Assembly (NCBI RefSeq): GCF_013215345.1
Contig: NZ_JABSOV010000002.1
Location: 1 to 64,000, forward strand
DNA from: Colwellia sp.
Lineage (GTDB): Bacteria > Pseudomonadota > Gammaproteobacteria > Enterobacterales > Alteromonadaceae
Direction of reading: 5' to 3'
Length of the DNA: 64,000 nt
Shown here: in pieces, positions 53,959 through 64,000 of the stretch
How positions within the stretch are numbered: the stretch's first letter is position 1
How the letters are laid out: each line of letters starts with the position of its first letter
Program-made: the position numbers and the translations under genes
Notes under the pieces: model-generated
Database searches by the model: none
What the model was told of the DNA's origin: nothing
Seen by the model: only the letters and a program-made list of their open reading frames with translations

Positions 53959-54633
53959 TTGTTTAACTCTCAAATTGGTTCTCAAATTACATCACAAAGT
54001 TCATCTCCGGTTTCATCACAAAGCAGTGCAACAGGTATTGAAAGCGCGTTAGTACCTATGGTTGTTGAGCAAACCCCTAAAGGTGAGCGTTCATATGATA
54101 TCTACTCAAGGCTGTTAAAAGAGCGTGTAATCTTCCTTTGTGGTCAAGTTGAAGATCATATGGCTAACTTGATTATTGCGCAGTTATTATATTTGGAGTC
54201 AGAGAGTCCAGATAAAGATATTTTTCTCTACATAAATTCACCTGGTGGTTCAGTAACCGCAGGTATGGCAATTTATGACACGATGAAATTTATTAAACCT
54301 AATATCAGCACAGTTTGTATTGGCCAAGCGGCAAGTATGGGTGCGTTTTTATTATCAGGTGGTGAAAAAGGCAAACGCTATTGTTTACCAAATGCACGAG
54401 TAATGATTCATCAGCCGCTTGGTGGTTTCCAAGGCCAAGCATCTGATTTTGAAATTCATGCGAAAGAAATATTATTTATAAAAGATAAACTTAACGGTTT
54501 AATGGCTGAGCATACCGGTCAAACGCTAGAGAAAGTTTCTCAAGATACAGACAGAGATAATTTCTTAAGTGCAGAAGCAGCAGTTGAATATGGATTAGTT
54601 GACTCCATATTAGAACAACGTAACGATAAATAG
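53959..54633 (+). CDS. clpP: ATP-dependent Clp protease proteolytic subunit
   Basis: [68 protein letters not shown]; catalytic [11 protein letters not shown]. Confidence 0.98.
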   Translation: MFNSQIGSQITSQSSSPVSSQSSATGIESALVPMVVEQTPKGERSYDIYSRLLKERVIFLCGQVEDHMANLIIAQLLYLESESPDKDIFLYINSPGGSVTAGMAIYDTMKFIKPNISTVCIGQAASMGAFLLSGGEKGKRYCLPNARVMIHQPLGGFQGQASDFEIHAKEILFIKDKLNGLMAEHTGQTLEKVSQDTDRDNFLSAEAAVEYGLVDSILEQRNDK

Positions 54634-54708
54634 GAATTCGGTGTATACTTAGCGGTGTAGATTGAGAATTAAATGGATTTATTGGTATTAAAAGTTTAGA
54701 GGTAGGGC

Positions 54709-55983
54709 ATGACCGATATTAAAAGTGGTGGCGATAATGGTAAATTACTTTACTGCTCATTTTGTGGCAAAAGCCAACATGAAGTACGTAAATTAATTGC
54801 TGGTCCATCAGTCTTTGTTTGTGATGAATGTGTAGAACTGTGTAATGACATTATTCGCGAAGAAATTTCTGAAATTTCGCCAAAAGAAAGTAAAGAAGCA
54901 TTACCTTCTCCTATCGAAATCCGGGAAAAGCTTGATGACTATGTTATTGGTCAGGATCACGCGAAAAAAGTATTAGCGGTTGCCGTTTATAATCACTATA
55001 AACGTCTACGTAAAGGTGATAACCACAACGGTGTTGAACTGGGTAAAAGTAACATCTTACTTATTGGGCCAACAGGGAGTGGTAAAACGTTATTAGCACA
55101 AACCCTTGCCCGTTTACTTGATGTGCCATTTACTATGGCAGATGCAACTACGCTAACCGAAGCTGGTTATGTTGGTGAAGATGTAGAGAACATCATTCAA
55201 AAGCTATTACAAAAATGTGATTACGACGTCGAGAAAGCTGAACGTGGTATTGTTTACATTGATGAGATTGATAAGATTTCTCGTAAATCTGATAACCCTT
55301 CAATTACCCGTGATGTTTCAGGTGAAGGTGTACAACAAGCGTTATTAAAGCTTATTGAAGGCACTGTCGCTTCAGTACCGCCTCAAGGTGGTCGTAAACA
55401 TCCACAACAAGAATTTTTACAAGTAGATACTTCTAAAATTCTATTTATTTGTGGTGGAGCCTTTTCAGGTTTAGATAAAGTTGTTGAGCAACGTAATCAT
55501 ACGGGTACTGGCATTGGTTTTGGCGCGGAAGTCCGTGGTAAAGATCAACAGAAATCATTAACCGATCATTTAGCGGAAGTTGAGCCACAAGATTTAGTTA
55601 AATATGGTTTAATTCCAGAGTTTATTGGTCGTTTACCGGTTTTAGCAACATTAACTGAACTGGATGAAGAAGCACTTATTCAAATATTGCAAGAGCCTAA
55701 AAATGCCCTGACGAAGCAGTTTTCTGCATTATTTGATATGGAAGACGTTGAGCTAGAGTTCAGAACTGATGCTTTGCATGCTATTGCTCGTAAAGCAATG
55801 GACAGGAAGACCGGTGCTCGTGGTTTACGCTCTATTGTAGAAGCGGTTTTACTTGATACCATGTATGAATTACCTTCAATGGAAAATGTCAGTAAAATTG
55901 TCGTTGATGAAAATACCATTAAAGGTGAGAGTAAGCCGATTGTTATTTATGACAGTAAGCAAGATAAAGCTGCTTCTGAGTAA
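54709..55983 (+). CDS. clpX: ATP-dependent Clp protease ATPase subunit ClpX
   Basis: Zn finger [55 protein letters not shown]. Confidence 0.99.
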   Translation: MTDIKSGGDNGKLLYCSFCGKSQHEVRKLIAGPSVFVCDECVELCNDIIREEISEISPKESKEALPSPIEIREKLDDYVIGQDHAKKVLAVAVYNHYKRLRKGDNHNGVELGKSNILLIGPTGSGKTLLAQTLARLLDVPFTMADATTLTEAGYVGEDVENIIQKLLQKCDYDVEKAERGIVYIDEIDKISRKSDNPSITRDVSGEGVQQALLKLIEGTVASVPPQGGRKHPQQEFLQVDTSKILFICGGAFSGLDKVVEQRNHTGTGIGFGAEVRGKDQQKSLTDHLAEVEPQDLVKYGLIPEFIGRLPVLATLTELDEEALIQILQEPKNALTKQFSALFDMEDVELEFRTDALHAIARKAMDRKTGARGLRSIVEAVLLDTMYELPSMENVSKIVVDENTIKGESKPIVIYDSKQDKAASE

Positions 55984-56020
55984 TTTGTAACACGGTTATA
56001 TCACTAGGTAAAAACTATTA

Positions 56021-56076
56021 GCCTCAAGCAGTAAGTAATTATTAATAATAATTACTTACTGCTTGAGGCTTTTTTG
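56021..56076 (+). terminator. Long hairpin terminator after clpX
   Basis: GCCTCAAGCAGTAAGTAATTATTaataAATAATTACTTACTGCTTGAGGCTTTTTT-type perfect stem over 20 bp. Confidence 0.88.
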
Positions 56077-56126
56077 ATCTTAGCAATAATAAATATAGGC
56101 TTTGGCGCTTTATTTTTTATCTATTG

Positions 56127-56153
56127 TTGAAAGTTAACAGCCTAGCCCCATAT
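56127..56153 (+). promoter_or_regulatory. Sigma32-type heat-shock promoter of lon
   Basis: TTGAAA (56127-56132) - 13 nt - CCCCATAT (56146-56153). Confidence 0.8.
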
Positions 56154-56221
56154 AGTTTCTATAGCTTTATTTTATTTATTAATTTTCTATCAATTAAAAC
56201 AATTCCCGAGAAGAGTAGCCA

Positions 56222-58570
56222 ATGAGTAAAGAATTATCTGGTGTCGTTGAGATCCCCGTTTTAGCCTTAAGAGATGTTGTTGTTTACCCGCAAATGGTTA
56301 TCCCCCTTTTTGTCGGTCGTGAAAAGTCTATTCGTTGTTTAGATTTAGCCATGGAAAACGATAAGCAAGTATTTCTTGTTGCGCAAAAAGATGCCGCTAT
56401 TGATGACCCTCAAGCTGAGGATGTGTACAGCACGGGCACAGTTGCCACCATTTTACAAATGTTAAAGCTACCCGATGGTACTGTTAAAGTATTGGTGGAA
56501 GGTGCACAACGAGCAAAAATAAATAAGTTCGTTGAGACTGAAGAGTACTTTAGTGCAGAAATTGAATATGTTGAGCCAAAAACCGACCTAGGTGATGATA
56601 TTGAGGTATTGATCCGCTCAGCTATTTCTCAATTTGAAGGTTATGTAAAACTTAACAAGAAAATTCCACCGGAAGTACTCACTTCGGTATCAGGCATTGA
56701 TGACGCTGAGCAGCTTGCCGATACTATGGCCGCTCATATGCCATTGAAGTTGGCTGATAAGCAAAAAGTTTTAGAAATTATTGATGTTAATCTGCGTTTA
56801 GAACATTTGATGGCATTAATGGAAGGCGAGATCGACTTACTGCAAGTTGAAAAGAAAATTCGTACCCGTGTTAAAAAGCAAATGGAAAAAAGTCAGCGTG
56901 ATTATTATTTGAATGAGCAAATGAAAGCCATTCAAAAAGAGCTTAATGAAGGTGATGATGCTCCAGATGAGCTTGAGCAAATGGCTAAGCGCATAGAAGA
57001 AGCACAAATGCCAAAAGAAGCGAAAGACAAGACTCTTGCTGAATATCAAAAGCTTAAAATGATGTCGCCCATGTCGGCAGAGGCAACTGTTGTGCGCAGC
57101 TATATCGATTGCATGATAAACGTGCCGTGGAAAAAACGCAGTAAATTAAAGCGTAACCTTACCTTAGCTCAGGAAGTGTTAGACAAAGACCATTTTGGTT
57201 TAGATAAGGTTAAAGAGCGCATTTTAGAGTATTTAGCCGTACAACAAAGAGTAAGCCAATTAAAAGGACCCATTCTTTGTTTAGTTGGTCCTCCTGGTGT
57301 TGGTAAAACCTCGCTAGGTCAGTCTATTGCTAAAGCTACCGGACGAAAATATGTTCGTATGGCATTAGGTGGCGTTCGTGATGAAGCTGAAATTCGTGGT
57401 CATCGCCGTACTTATATTGGCTCGCTACCGGGTAAGTTAATCCAGAAAATATCAAAAGTAGGTGTTAAAAACCCGCTATTCTTATTGGATGAAATCGATA
57501 AAATGGCTTCTGATATGCGTGGCGACCCAGCCTCTGCTTTACTTGAAGTGTTAGATCCAGAGCAAAATACCACTTTTAATGATCACTATTTAGAAGTAGA
57601 TTATGACTTATCTGATGTCATGTTTGTGGCGACATCAAATAGTATGGATATTCCTGGTCCATTGTTAGACCGTATGGAAGTTATTCGTTTGTCGGGCTAT
57701 ACCGAAGATGAAAAACTTAATATTGCTAAAAATCATTTGCTCAACAAACAAATTGAGCGAAATGGCTTGAACGCTAAAGAAATAGACATTGATGATAGTG
57801 CTATTGTTGGCATCATTCGTTATTACACCCGTGAAGCGGGTGTGCGTAGTTTAGAACGTGAAATTTCGAAACTATGCCGTAAAGCGGTAAAGGCTATTTT
57901 ACTGGATAAAAAGTTAAAGAAAGTCACCATTAACCAAGATAATCTAAATGAGTTTTTAGGCGTACAACGCTTTGATTATGGTAAAGCAGATACGGAAAAT
58001 CGTGTCGGTTTGGTTACCGGTTTAGCGTGGACACAAGTTGGTGGAGAGCTACTTACTATAGAAACAGCCTCTGTACCAGGTAAAGGTAAACTGACATATA
58101 CCGGCTCATTAGGTGATGTTATGCAAGAGTCAATTCAAGCGGCTATGACTGTGGTGCGAAGTCGTACCGAGAAACTTCGAATCAACGAAAACTTTTACGA
58201 AAAACGCGATATCCATGTTCATGTTCCTGAAGGAGCAACACCAAAAGATGGTCCTAGTGCCGGTGTCGGTATGTGTACCGCGTTAGTCTCAAGCCTTACC
58301 GGTAATCCGGTAAAAGCCGACGTTGCTATGACAGGTGAAATAACCTTACGTGGTGAAGTGCTTGCGATTGGTGGATTAAAAGAGAAGTTACTTGCGGCAC
58401 ATCGTGGCGGCATAAAAACAGTGATTATCCCCCATGAAAATGAACGTGATTTACAAGAAATCCCAGAAAATGTTAAAGCTGAATTGTCCATTCACCCAGT
58501 TAAATGGATAGATGAAGTACTTGCTCTAGCACTTGAGCACCCTGTAGAACAATGGAAAGTTGAAAAGTAA
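56222..58570 (+). CDS. lon: ATP-dependent protease La (Lon)
   Basis: [29 protein letters not shown]...[21 protein letters not shown]...[15 protein letters not shown]. Confidence 0.99.
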   Translation: MSKELSGVVEIPVLALRDVVVYPQMVIPLFVGREKSIRCLDLAMENDKQVFLVAQKDAAIDDPQAEDVYSTGTVATILQMLKLPDGTVKVLVEGAQRAKINKFVETEEYFSAEIEYVEPKTDLGDDIEVLIRSAISQFEGYVKLNKKIPPEVLTSVSGIDDAEQLADTMAAHMPLKLADKQKVLEIIDVNLRLEHLMALMEGEIDLLQVEKKIRTRVKKQMEKSQRDYYLNEQMKAIQKELNEGDDAPDELEQMAKRIEEAQMPKEAKDKTLAEYQKLKMMSPMSAEATVVRSYIDCMINVPWKKRSKLKRNLTLAQEVLDKDHFGLDKVKERILEYLAVQQRVSQLKGPILCLVGPPGVGKTSLGQSIAKATGRKYVRMALGGVRDEAEIRGHRRTYIGSLPGKLIQKISKVGVKNPLFLLDEIDKMASDMRGDPASALLEVLDPEQNTTFNDHYLEVDYDLSDVMFVATSNSMDIPGPLLDRMEVIRLSGYTEDEKLNIAKNHLLNKQIERNGLNAKEIDIDDSAIVGIIRYYTREAGVRSLEREISKLCRKAVKAILLDKKLKKVTINQDNLNEFLGVQRFDYGKADTENRVGLVTGLAWTQVGGELLTIETASVPGKGKLTYTGSLGDVMQESIQAAMTVVRSRTEKLRINENFYEKRDIHVHVPEGATPKDGPSAGVGMCTALVSSLTGNPVKADVAMTGEITLRGEVLAIGGLKEKLLAAHRGGIKTVIIPHENERDLQEIPENVKAELSIHPVKWIDEVLALALEHPVEQWKVEK

Positions 58571-58863
58571 CTTGTTCAAAGCTTGGCCTTTTTTGATGAT
58601 TTACATCAAAAAAGGTCTGAAAAGTTAAAAAAATCGCAAAAAAACGTAATTTTCGCTTTGCAAACGCTGAAACTATGGTAAGTTAACAACGCTTATATCG
58701 CTAGACCCCTTATTCTCTATGTATATAGATGGACTTTAAGGAACTAGAGAGCAAAATATTTTCTACACTCAACGCTTCAAGGCATCAAGAGAAATCATAT
58801 TTCAATTGACTGCATTTATAGAAAGGATAGCGTTGTATAATAACAATTGAAGGGGTATACACT

Positions 58864-59139
58864 GTGAATAAATCTCAACTAATCGAGAAAATTGCTGCTG
58901 GTGCAGACATTTCAAAAGCTGCTGCGGGTCGTGCATTAGATTCATTTATTGGCGCTGTAACTGATGAATTAAAAGATGGCGAGCAAGTTGCTCTTGTTGG
59001 TTTTGGTACATTCTCTGTACGTGACCGTGCTGCACGTACTGGTCGCAACCCACAAACGGGTGCTACTATCCAAATCGCAGCTGCTAAAATCCCATCTTTC
59101 AAAGCTGGTAAAGCATTAAAAGACGCATGTAACGCATAA
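58864..59139 (+). CDS. hupB: DNA-binding protein HU-beta
   Basis: [66 protein letters not shown]. Confidence 0.98.
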   Translation: MNKSQLIEKIAAGADISKAAAGRALDSFIGAVTDELKDGEQVALVGFGTFSVRDRAARTGRNPQTGATIQIAAAKIPSFKAGKALKDACNA

Positions 59140-59177
59140 TTAGTCACTAAACTAGACTAAGTTATACCGCGTATTAG

Positions 59178-59203
59178 AAACCACCTTTTTAGGTGGTTTT
59201 TTG
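59178..59203 (+). terminator. Terminator after hupB
   Basis: AAACCACCTTTTTAGGTGGTTTTTTGC. Confidence 0.88.
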
Positions 59204-59392
59204 CTTTTATCCTAGGCAAAAATAAAAATATACTAATTGAAAGAATAATAAATTTGCATTTTACCAAAGTTGTGCTTCTAGCAATGCTTATCATCTGTTA
59301 AAATCGCGAGCAACTTTAATTTATATCAATTAATTTACTTGTTATAAATATACCTAAGCCTAGTTTTTTTAGGCATAAAAAAAGAGAAAGAA

Positions 59393-61309
59393 ATGTTAGA
59401 AGATATTCGTGAAAAATCGCAGGGATTGACTGCCAAAATTATTCTTGGTTTGATTATCCTAACCTTCGCTGTCGCAGGTGTTGGCAGTTATACTAATTCT
59501 GTTGATACCTCTGTAGCTACCGTTAATGGTGAAGCTATCAGTCAACAAGCATTTAATAAAGCTTATCAAGCACAACGTAGCCGCATGGCGCAACAGTTTG
59601 GTGAAATGTTTGATACCTTATCAAATGATGCAAATTACATGGCTAACTTTCGCCAAGGTGTTCTAGATAACCTAATTAATGAAAAGTTAATAGATCAAAA
59701 TAGCGAAGCGCTTGCTATTCGAGTTTCCGATGCTCGTTTAAAAGAAACTATTCGTAAGATGCCTGAATTTCAAGTTGACGGTGTTTTTGATAATAATCGT
59801 TACTTAGCGATTATTAACCAAGCAGGCTTCTTTCAATCATCAAATTTTCGTGATTATTTACGTGTTGAAATGACGCGTCGTCAATTAAGCCAAGCACTAG
59901 TTGCCACCGAGTTTAATTTACCTTACCAAGAAAAATTGCAACTGGCTTTACAAAACCAAACGCGAGATATTCGCTTCGCTACAATCTCAGCAGAACAGTT
60001 CAAAGCGAAAGTTGAGTTAACGGATGAAGAAATAAATAATTACTATCTAGCTAATCAAGCGCGTTTTGAAAATAAAAAGCAGGTTAAAGTTGATTATATC
60101 AGTCTAAATGTTACTGATATTGCTAAAGGCATTAATGTTACTGATGCAGAGTTAACTAAGTACTACCAAGAAAACTTAGCTAGCTTTACTGAAACTGAGC
60201 AGCGTCGTATTTCTCATATCTTGATTGAATTTACCGATGGTAATGCAGAAGATGAGGCGGCAAAAACTCAAGCACAAGCAGTATTAACTCGTCTTGAGCA
60301 AGGTGAAGACTTTGCCGCACTAGCTAAAGAAGTTTCTAACGATACTTTTAGTGGTGAAAATGGTGGTGATTTAGATTGGCTAGAGTCAGGTGTGATGGAA
60401 GAAAGTTTTGATGACGCTGCGTTAGCATTGGCTAATATTGGTGACTATAGTCAACTAGTTATCACTAGCTTTGGTTATCATGTGTTGAAATTAACTGACT
60501 ATAAAGCCGAAGCTATTCAAAGTTTCGAAGATGTACAAGCTGACTTACGTATTAAACTAGGTAATGAGCTTGCACAAGATAAATTCTTTGCCTTACAGCA
60601 AGAAATGGCGCGAATTAGCTTTGAATTTCCGGATAGTCTGGAAGATGCAGCTAGTGAGGTCAATGTTGTTATACAAACATCGCCATGGTTATTGAGCAGT
60701 GGTAATAGTGTTCCTTTTGATCAAGCTAAAGTTATTGAAGCTGCTTTTTCAGATATTGTTTTACAAGACAATATGAACTCAGACCTTATTGAAGTGAATG
60801 ATGATGTTGCCTTGGTATTACGTCTCAATACTTTTCAAGCAGCTAATGTTAAGCCTTTAATGGAAGTGGAAGCACAAATTAAAGATATTTTAGTTAATCA
60901 AAAAGCCACTGAGCAAGCGCAACAAACCGTTGATGCTTTATTAGCTGACTTTAATGCCGGTACCGATATTACGGCTCAATTAACAGCATTGAATACCAGC
61001 TTTGTTAGTAAAGCCAAAGTTGCTCGTTATAGTCCTGAAATTGACCAAAGTATCAGTCGCGCTGCGTTTGTTTTACCTCACCCTGTGAATGGTGGTATTT
61101 CAGCGTCAACGGTTGCCTTAAGTAATGGTGACCTTGCCTTAGTTGAAGTAACGGCAGTAGATGTCCGTGAGTCGGCAGCTAACCCTAATTTAGCGCAACA
61201 ACAAACATCTCAATTAGCACAGTCGGCTTATCAAAGCTTTGTTAATTCGTTAAAAGTTGATGCTGAAATTACCCGTAAACAACTAACCGAGCAGGTATCA
61301 GCTTATTAA
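59393..61309 (+). CDS. ppiD: Periplasmic folding chaperone PpiD (SurA N-like, parvulin domains)
   Basis: MLEDIREKSQGLTAKIILGLIILTFAVAGVGSYTNS; parvulin RRISHILIEFTDGNAEDEAAKTQAQAVLTRLEQGEDFAALAKEVSND. Confidence 0.96.
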   Translation: MLEDIREKSQGLTAKIILGLIILTFAVAGVGSYTNSVDTSVATVNGEAISQQAFNKAYQAQRSRMAQQFGEMFDTLSNDANYMANFRQGVLDNLINEKLIDQNSEALAIRVSDARLKETIRKMPEFQVDGVFDNNRYLAIINQAGFFQSSNFRDYLRVEMTRRQLSQALVATEFNLPYQEKLQLALQNQTRDIRFATISAEQFKAKVELTDEEINNYYLANQARFENKKQVKVDYISLNVTDIAKGINVTDAELTKYYQENLASFTETEQRRISHILIEFTDGNAEDEAAKTQAQAVLTRLEQGEDFAALAKEVSNDTFSGENGGDLDWLESGVMEESFDDAALALANIGDYSQLVITSFGYHVLKLTDYKAEAIQSFEDVQADLRIKLGNELAQDKFFALQQEMARISFEFPDSLEDAASEVNVVIQTSPWLLSSGNSVPFDQAKVIEAAFSDIVLQDNMNSDLIEVNDDVALVLRLNTFQAANVKPLMEVEAQIKDILVNQKATEQAQQTVDALLADFNAGTDITAQLTALNTSFVSKAKVARYSPEIDQSISRAAFVLPHPVNGGISASTVALSNGDLALVEVTAVDVRESAANPNLAQQQTSQLAQSAYQSFVNSLKVDAEITRKQLTEQVSAY

Positions 61310-61368
61310 TAGCTAATATTGTTAGTCGCCATTATTTAAAATGTGAGTTAAGGTGACTTTCGGTGAGT

Positions 61369-61408
61369 AAAAAAGCCAATAGCAGTTTCTGCTATTGGCT
61401 TTTTTGTT
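61369..61408. terminator. Bidirectional terminator between ppiD and sapF
   Basis: AAAAAAGCCAATAGCAGtttCTGCTATTGGCTTTTTTG. Confidence 0.88.
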
Positions 61409-61519
61409 GCGTATTTTTGATTAAACTTAATGCTTAAAGCAATGTTGGATCAGGTAAGGCTGGAACTAGAAAAGCGTAGTTAAGTATTTTCTCTCTCACT
61501 ATCACTCTATTCAAATTGT

Positions 61520-62296
61520 TTACTTTATTTGGAAGTTTTGGCTCATCATCAGCTTTTGCGTTACTTTATGCTGTGGATTACGCATTACCTCAAGAGTTTT
61601 TCCTGACTCAACCACCTCGCCATGCGACATCACCATAACATCGTCACTGAAATGACGAACAATGCCTAAGTTGTGGGAAATCAAAATGTACGCTAAGCCC
61701 ATCTGTTGCTGCAAATCGAGTAATAAGTTAATCATTTGTGAGCGCAGAGAGGGATCTAGTGCCGCTAAGGCTTCATCTAGAATGATAACCTGTGGCTGTA
61801 ATATAATTGCCCGAGCGAGGGATATTCGTTGTTTTTGTCCACCGGAAAACATATGAGGATAAAAATTCATATGATCGCCAAGTAGGCCAACCTTTTGTAA
61901 TGTGGTACGTATGAGCTGACGTCGCTGTTTTTCATCTAAATCGGTATTTAGTGTTAGGGGTTCATCGAGTAACTCTTGTATGGTTAAACTGGGGTTTAAG
62001 GTGGTGCCAGAGTCTTGAAATATCATCCTGATATGTTGGCATCTCTCTTTAAAGCGTTGGTTTTGTAATAACTGCCCATTGAGGTATATTTTACCGCTAG
62101 TCGGTTTTTCTGCTCCGACTAAGATCTTCGCTAAGGTTGACTTACCAGAGCCTGTTTCCCCAACAATCGCTAGGGTCTTTTTTGCTTCTATGGCAAAAGA
62201 TATCGGTGCTAGGGCATTAAACTTTCGTTTATGATACCAATGTCCTTTAAGCTTGAACGATTTCGTTATGTCTTTTACATCCAATAAAACACTCAT
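61520..62296 (-). CDS. sapF: Peptide ABC transporter ATP-binding protein SapF-like
   Basis: Walker A VGETGSGKSTLAKILVG, signature MFSGGQKQRISLARAI, Walker B VIILDEALAAL; gene order with sapD/sapC. Confidence 0.9.
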   Translation of the reverse strand: MSVLLDVKDITKSFKLKGHWYHKRKFNALAPISFAIEAKKTLAIVGETGSGKSTLAKILVGAEKPTSGKIYLNGQLLQNQRFKERCQHIRMIFQDSGTTLNPSLTIQELLDEPLTLNTDLDEKQRRQLIRTTLQKVGLLGDHMNFYPHMFSGGQKQRISLARAIILQPQVIILDEALAALDPSLRSQMINLLLDLQQQMGLAYILISHNLGIVRHFSDDVMVMSHGEVVESGKTLEVMRNPQHKVTQKLMMSQNFQIK

Positions 62297-62297
62297 C

Positions 62298-63347
62298 TTA
62301 GTTGTTTCCTTTAACAGTTTTGTGTTTTACCGCTTTATGCTTTTTTGATTCTTTTCTTGGAGATTCATGCAGAATCGGGAAGTGACAACTTACCTTATGA
62401 CCATGAAAATTGCTGACCTTTGGCGCCGATACACAAGTTTGCTGAGCCCTTGGACATCGAGGACCTAACCGACAGCCGATAGGTAAATGTTGTAAAATAG
62501 GAATACTACCGGGTAGGGTCATTAAGCGCGATTTAGTCGGTAATTGCAGGTTAGCTTTGGTACTACTATCTACTAAAGCCCGTGTATAAGGGTGCATTGG
62601 CTTATTAAATATTTGCTCAGTGGTGCCTGCTTCAACAAATTGACCGCTATACATTACCGTGATCGTGCTGGTCCAGTGAGTAAGGTTTTCTAAATCATGG
62701 CTGATCAATAAAATAGACATGTTTTTTAGTTGGTTTAAGTTGGCTAATAACCGGTAAATTTGTCCCTGATTAGTACTTTCCATCGTGGCTGTTGGCTCAT
62801 CGGCAATCAGTAGTATGGGGCGACCTGCCAAAGCGATTGCTATCATAACGCGTTGACAAATTGCCTCGGTGAGCTGATGAGGATAACTACTAATGCATTG
62901 ACTATGTTTCTTAATACCTACTTTATGCAGTAATTTTATAACCGCCTCTTTACGTTGTTTTTTGCGTTGCCAAAAATAACCGGATAATTGTTTGCTATCA
63001 ATGGCTTCACTTAATTGCTCGCCAATTAAAGTGGTTGGGTCTAAGCAGCTCATTGGCTCTTGGAATATCATCGCTATATCACGACATAATAATGCGCGAC
63101 GTTCATCTATTGTTAGTCTCAATAAATCGATACCACGCCAGTGAAATCGGTCAGCATGAACATGCCATTTATCTTCTAAAACTCCGATAATGGCTTGCGC
63201 TAATAGTGATTTTCCTGAGCCAGACTCACCCACTAAGCCGCGTACTTCACCCTCTTTAATTGATAAACTTACTCTATCTACTGCCAATACACGGCCATTG
63301 GGGGTATCTAACTCAATGGATAAATTTCTAATGTCGAGTAAATTCAT
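62298..63347 (-). CDS. sapD: Peptide ABC transporter ATP-binding protein SapD-like
   Basis: LVGESGSGKSLLAQAIIGVL..., oligopeptide transporter C-terminal motif LPIGCRLGPRCPRAQQTC. Confidence 0.9.
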   Translation of the reverse strand: MNLLDIRNLSIELDTPNGRVLAVDRVSLSIKEGEVRGLVGESGSGKSLLAQAIIGVLEDKWHVHADRFHWRGIDLLRLTIDERRALLCRDIAMIFQEPMSCLDPTTLIGEQLSEAIDSKQLSGYFWQRKKQRKEAVIKLLHKVGIKKHSQCISSYPHQLTEAICQRVMIAIALAGRPILLIADEPTATMESTNQGQIYRLLANLNQLKNMSILLISHDLENLTHWTSTITVMYSGQFVEAGTTEQIFNKPMHPYTRALVDSSTKANLQLPTKSRLMTLPGSIPILQHLPIGCRLGPRCPRAQQTCVSAPKVSNFHGHKVSCHFPILHESPRKESKKHKAVKHKTVKGNN

Positions 63348-63471
63348 ATGCTCTACTTACGCGCTCTTCTTGGGTTGAGTGATGGCTGAGTGTTTAATGT
63401 TAAAGAAAGTAAAACGTCATTGTTCGATGTTGCGGTTTTAACTGTCACTGTCGTTATGTGTGGCAATACCA

Positions 63472-64000
63472 TTAGTTTTCCTTACGTAACTTGAGGGCGT
63501 GGCGAATGCCTTCACCCACTAAGTTGGTGGCAACTACGGCGAATAATATTGCTAAGCCCGGTAAGTAAACCGTCCAAGGGGCTATATAAAAACGCTCAAG
63601 GCCATTGGCCAAAATAGCGCCCCATTCAGGTAAGGGGATTTGTGCTCCTAGGCCTAAAAAACCTAATGTCGCTATATCTAATATTGCAGCCGATTGCGCT
63701 AGCGTTGCTTGACTCATTAGGCGCTCGACAATATTAGGAAATACTGAGTAGTACAAAATACGGAAATTACTGGCGCCATCAAGGCGTGATGCTAAGACAT
63801 AATCTTTTCTAAATTCTTCTTTTACTGCATAGCGGGTAATATGGATAAATTGCGGGATAAAGACTATGGCTATTGCCCATACTGTATTACTGATGCCCGG
63901 TCCTAAAATTGCGACAATAATAATGGCGAGTAATAAGGATGGAATAGATAGCACGACATCGAGGAAGTGATTTAAAAAACTGGACTTAATACCTCGCGTT
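63472..64000 (-). CDS. sapC: Peptide ABC transporter permease SapC-like, 5' end beyond window
   Basis: Frame stays open from 63954 to 64000 (TRGIKSSFLNHFLDVVLSIPSLLLAIIIVAILGPGISN); DppC-type permease; the ORF-track start is a GTG inside the gene. Confidence 0.88.
   Translation of the reverse strand, partial: TRGIKSSFLNHFLDVVLSIPSLLLAIIIVAILGPGISNTVWAIAIVFIPQFIHITRYAVKEEFRKDYVLASRLDGASNFRILYYSVFPNIVERLMSQATLAQSAAILDIATLGFLGLGAQIPLPEWGAILANGLERFYIAPWTVYLPGLAILFAVVATNLVGEGIRHALKLRKEN

Overview
AT-rich gammaproteobacterial chromosome segment. Gene order and protein content resemble a cold/marine Alteromonadales, probably Colwellia-like (inference; no search was run). Most of it is conserved core genome: ssrA-smpB-ratA/ratB-bamE-recN-nadK-grpE-dnaK-dnaJ; a six-gene Mrp/Mnh Na+/H+ antiporter operon with fused A/B; an epmC..mnmC-fabB-pdxB-asd-fimV-truA-accD-folC-dedD-cvpA-purF block; miaE, lpxH, ppiB, cysS, folD; a tRNA-Pro(TGG); tig-clpP-clpX-lon-hupB-ppiD; and the start of a sap-type peptide ABC transporter. 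The main accessory locus (about 18.2-25.5 kb) is a curli-type functional-amyloid cluster. It has one long, very acidic curlin-repeat protein, csgE, csgF, csgG and a convergent LuxR/CsgD-like regulator, and it sits next to a divergent secreted S8 protease. Sequence-level signals include three sigma32-like promoters (grpE, dnaK, lon), a LexA-like box before recN, a FabR-like palindrome before fabB, three structured MITE-like intergenic repeats, many Rho-independent terminators, and FliM-N-terminus-like short motifs repeated in FimV. I found no convincing entirely new defence, RNA or mobile system. The most unusual items are the acidic single-subunit curli locus, the FimV motif array and the structured intergenic repeats.
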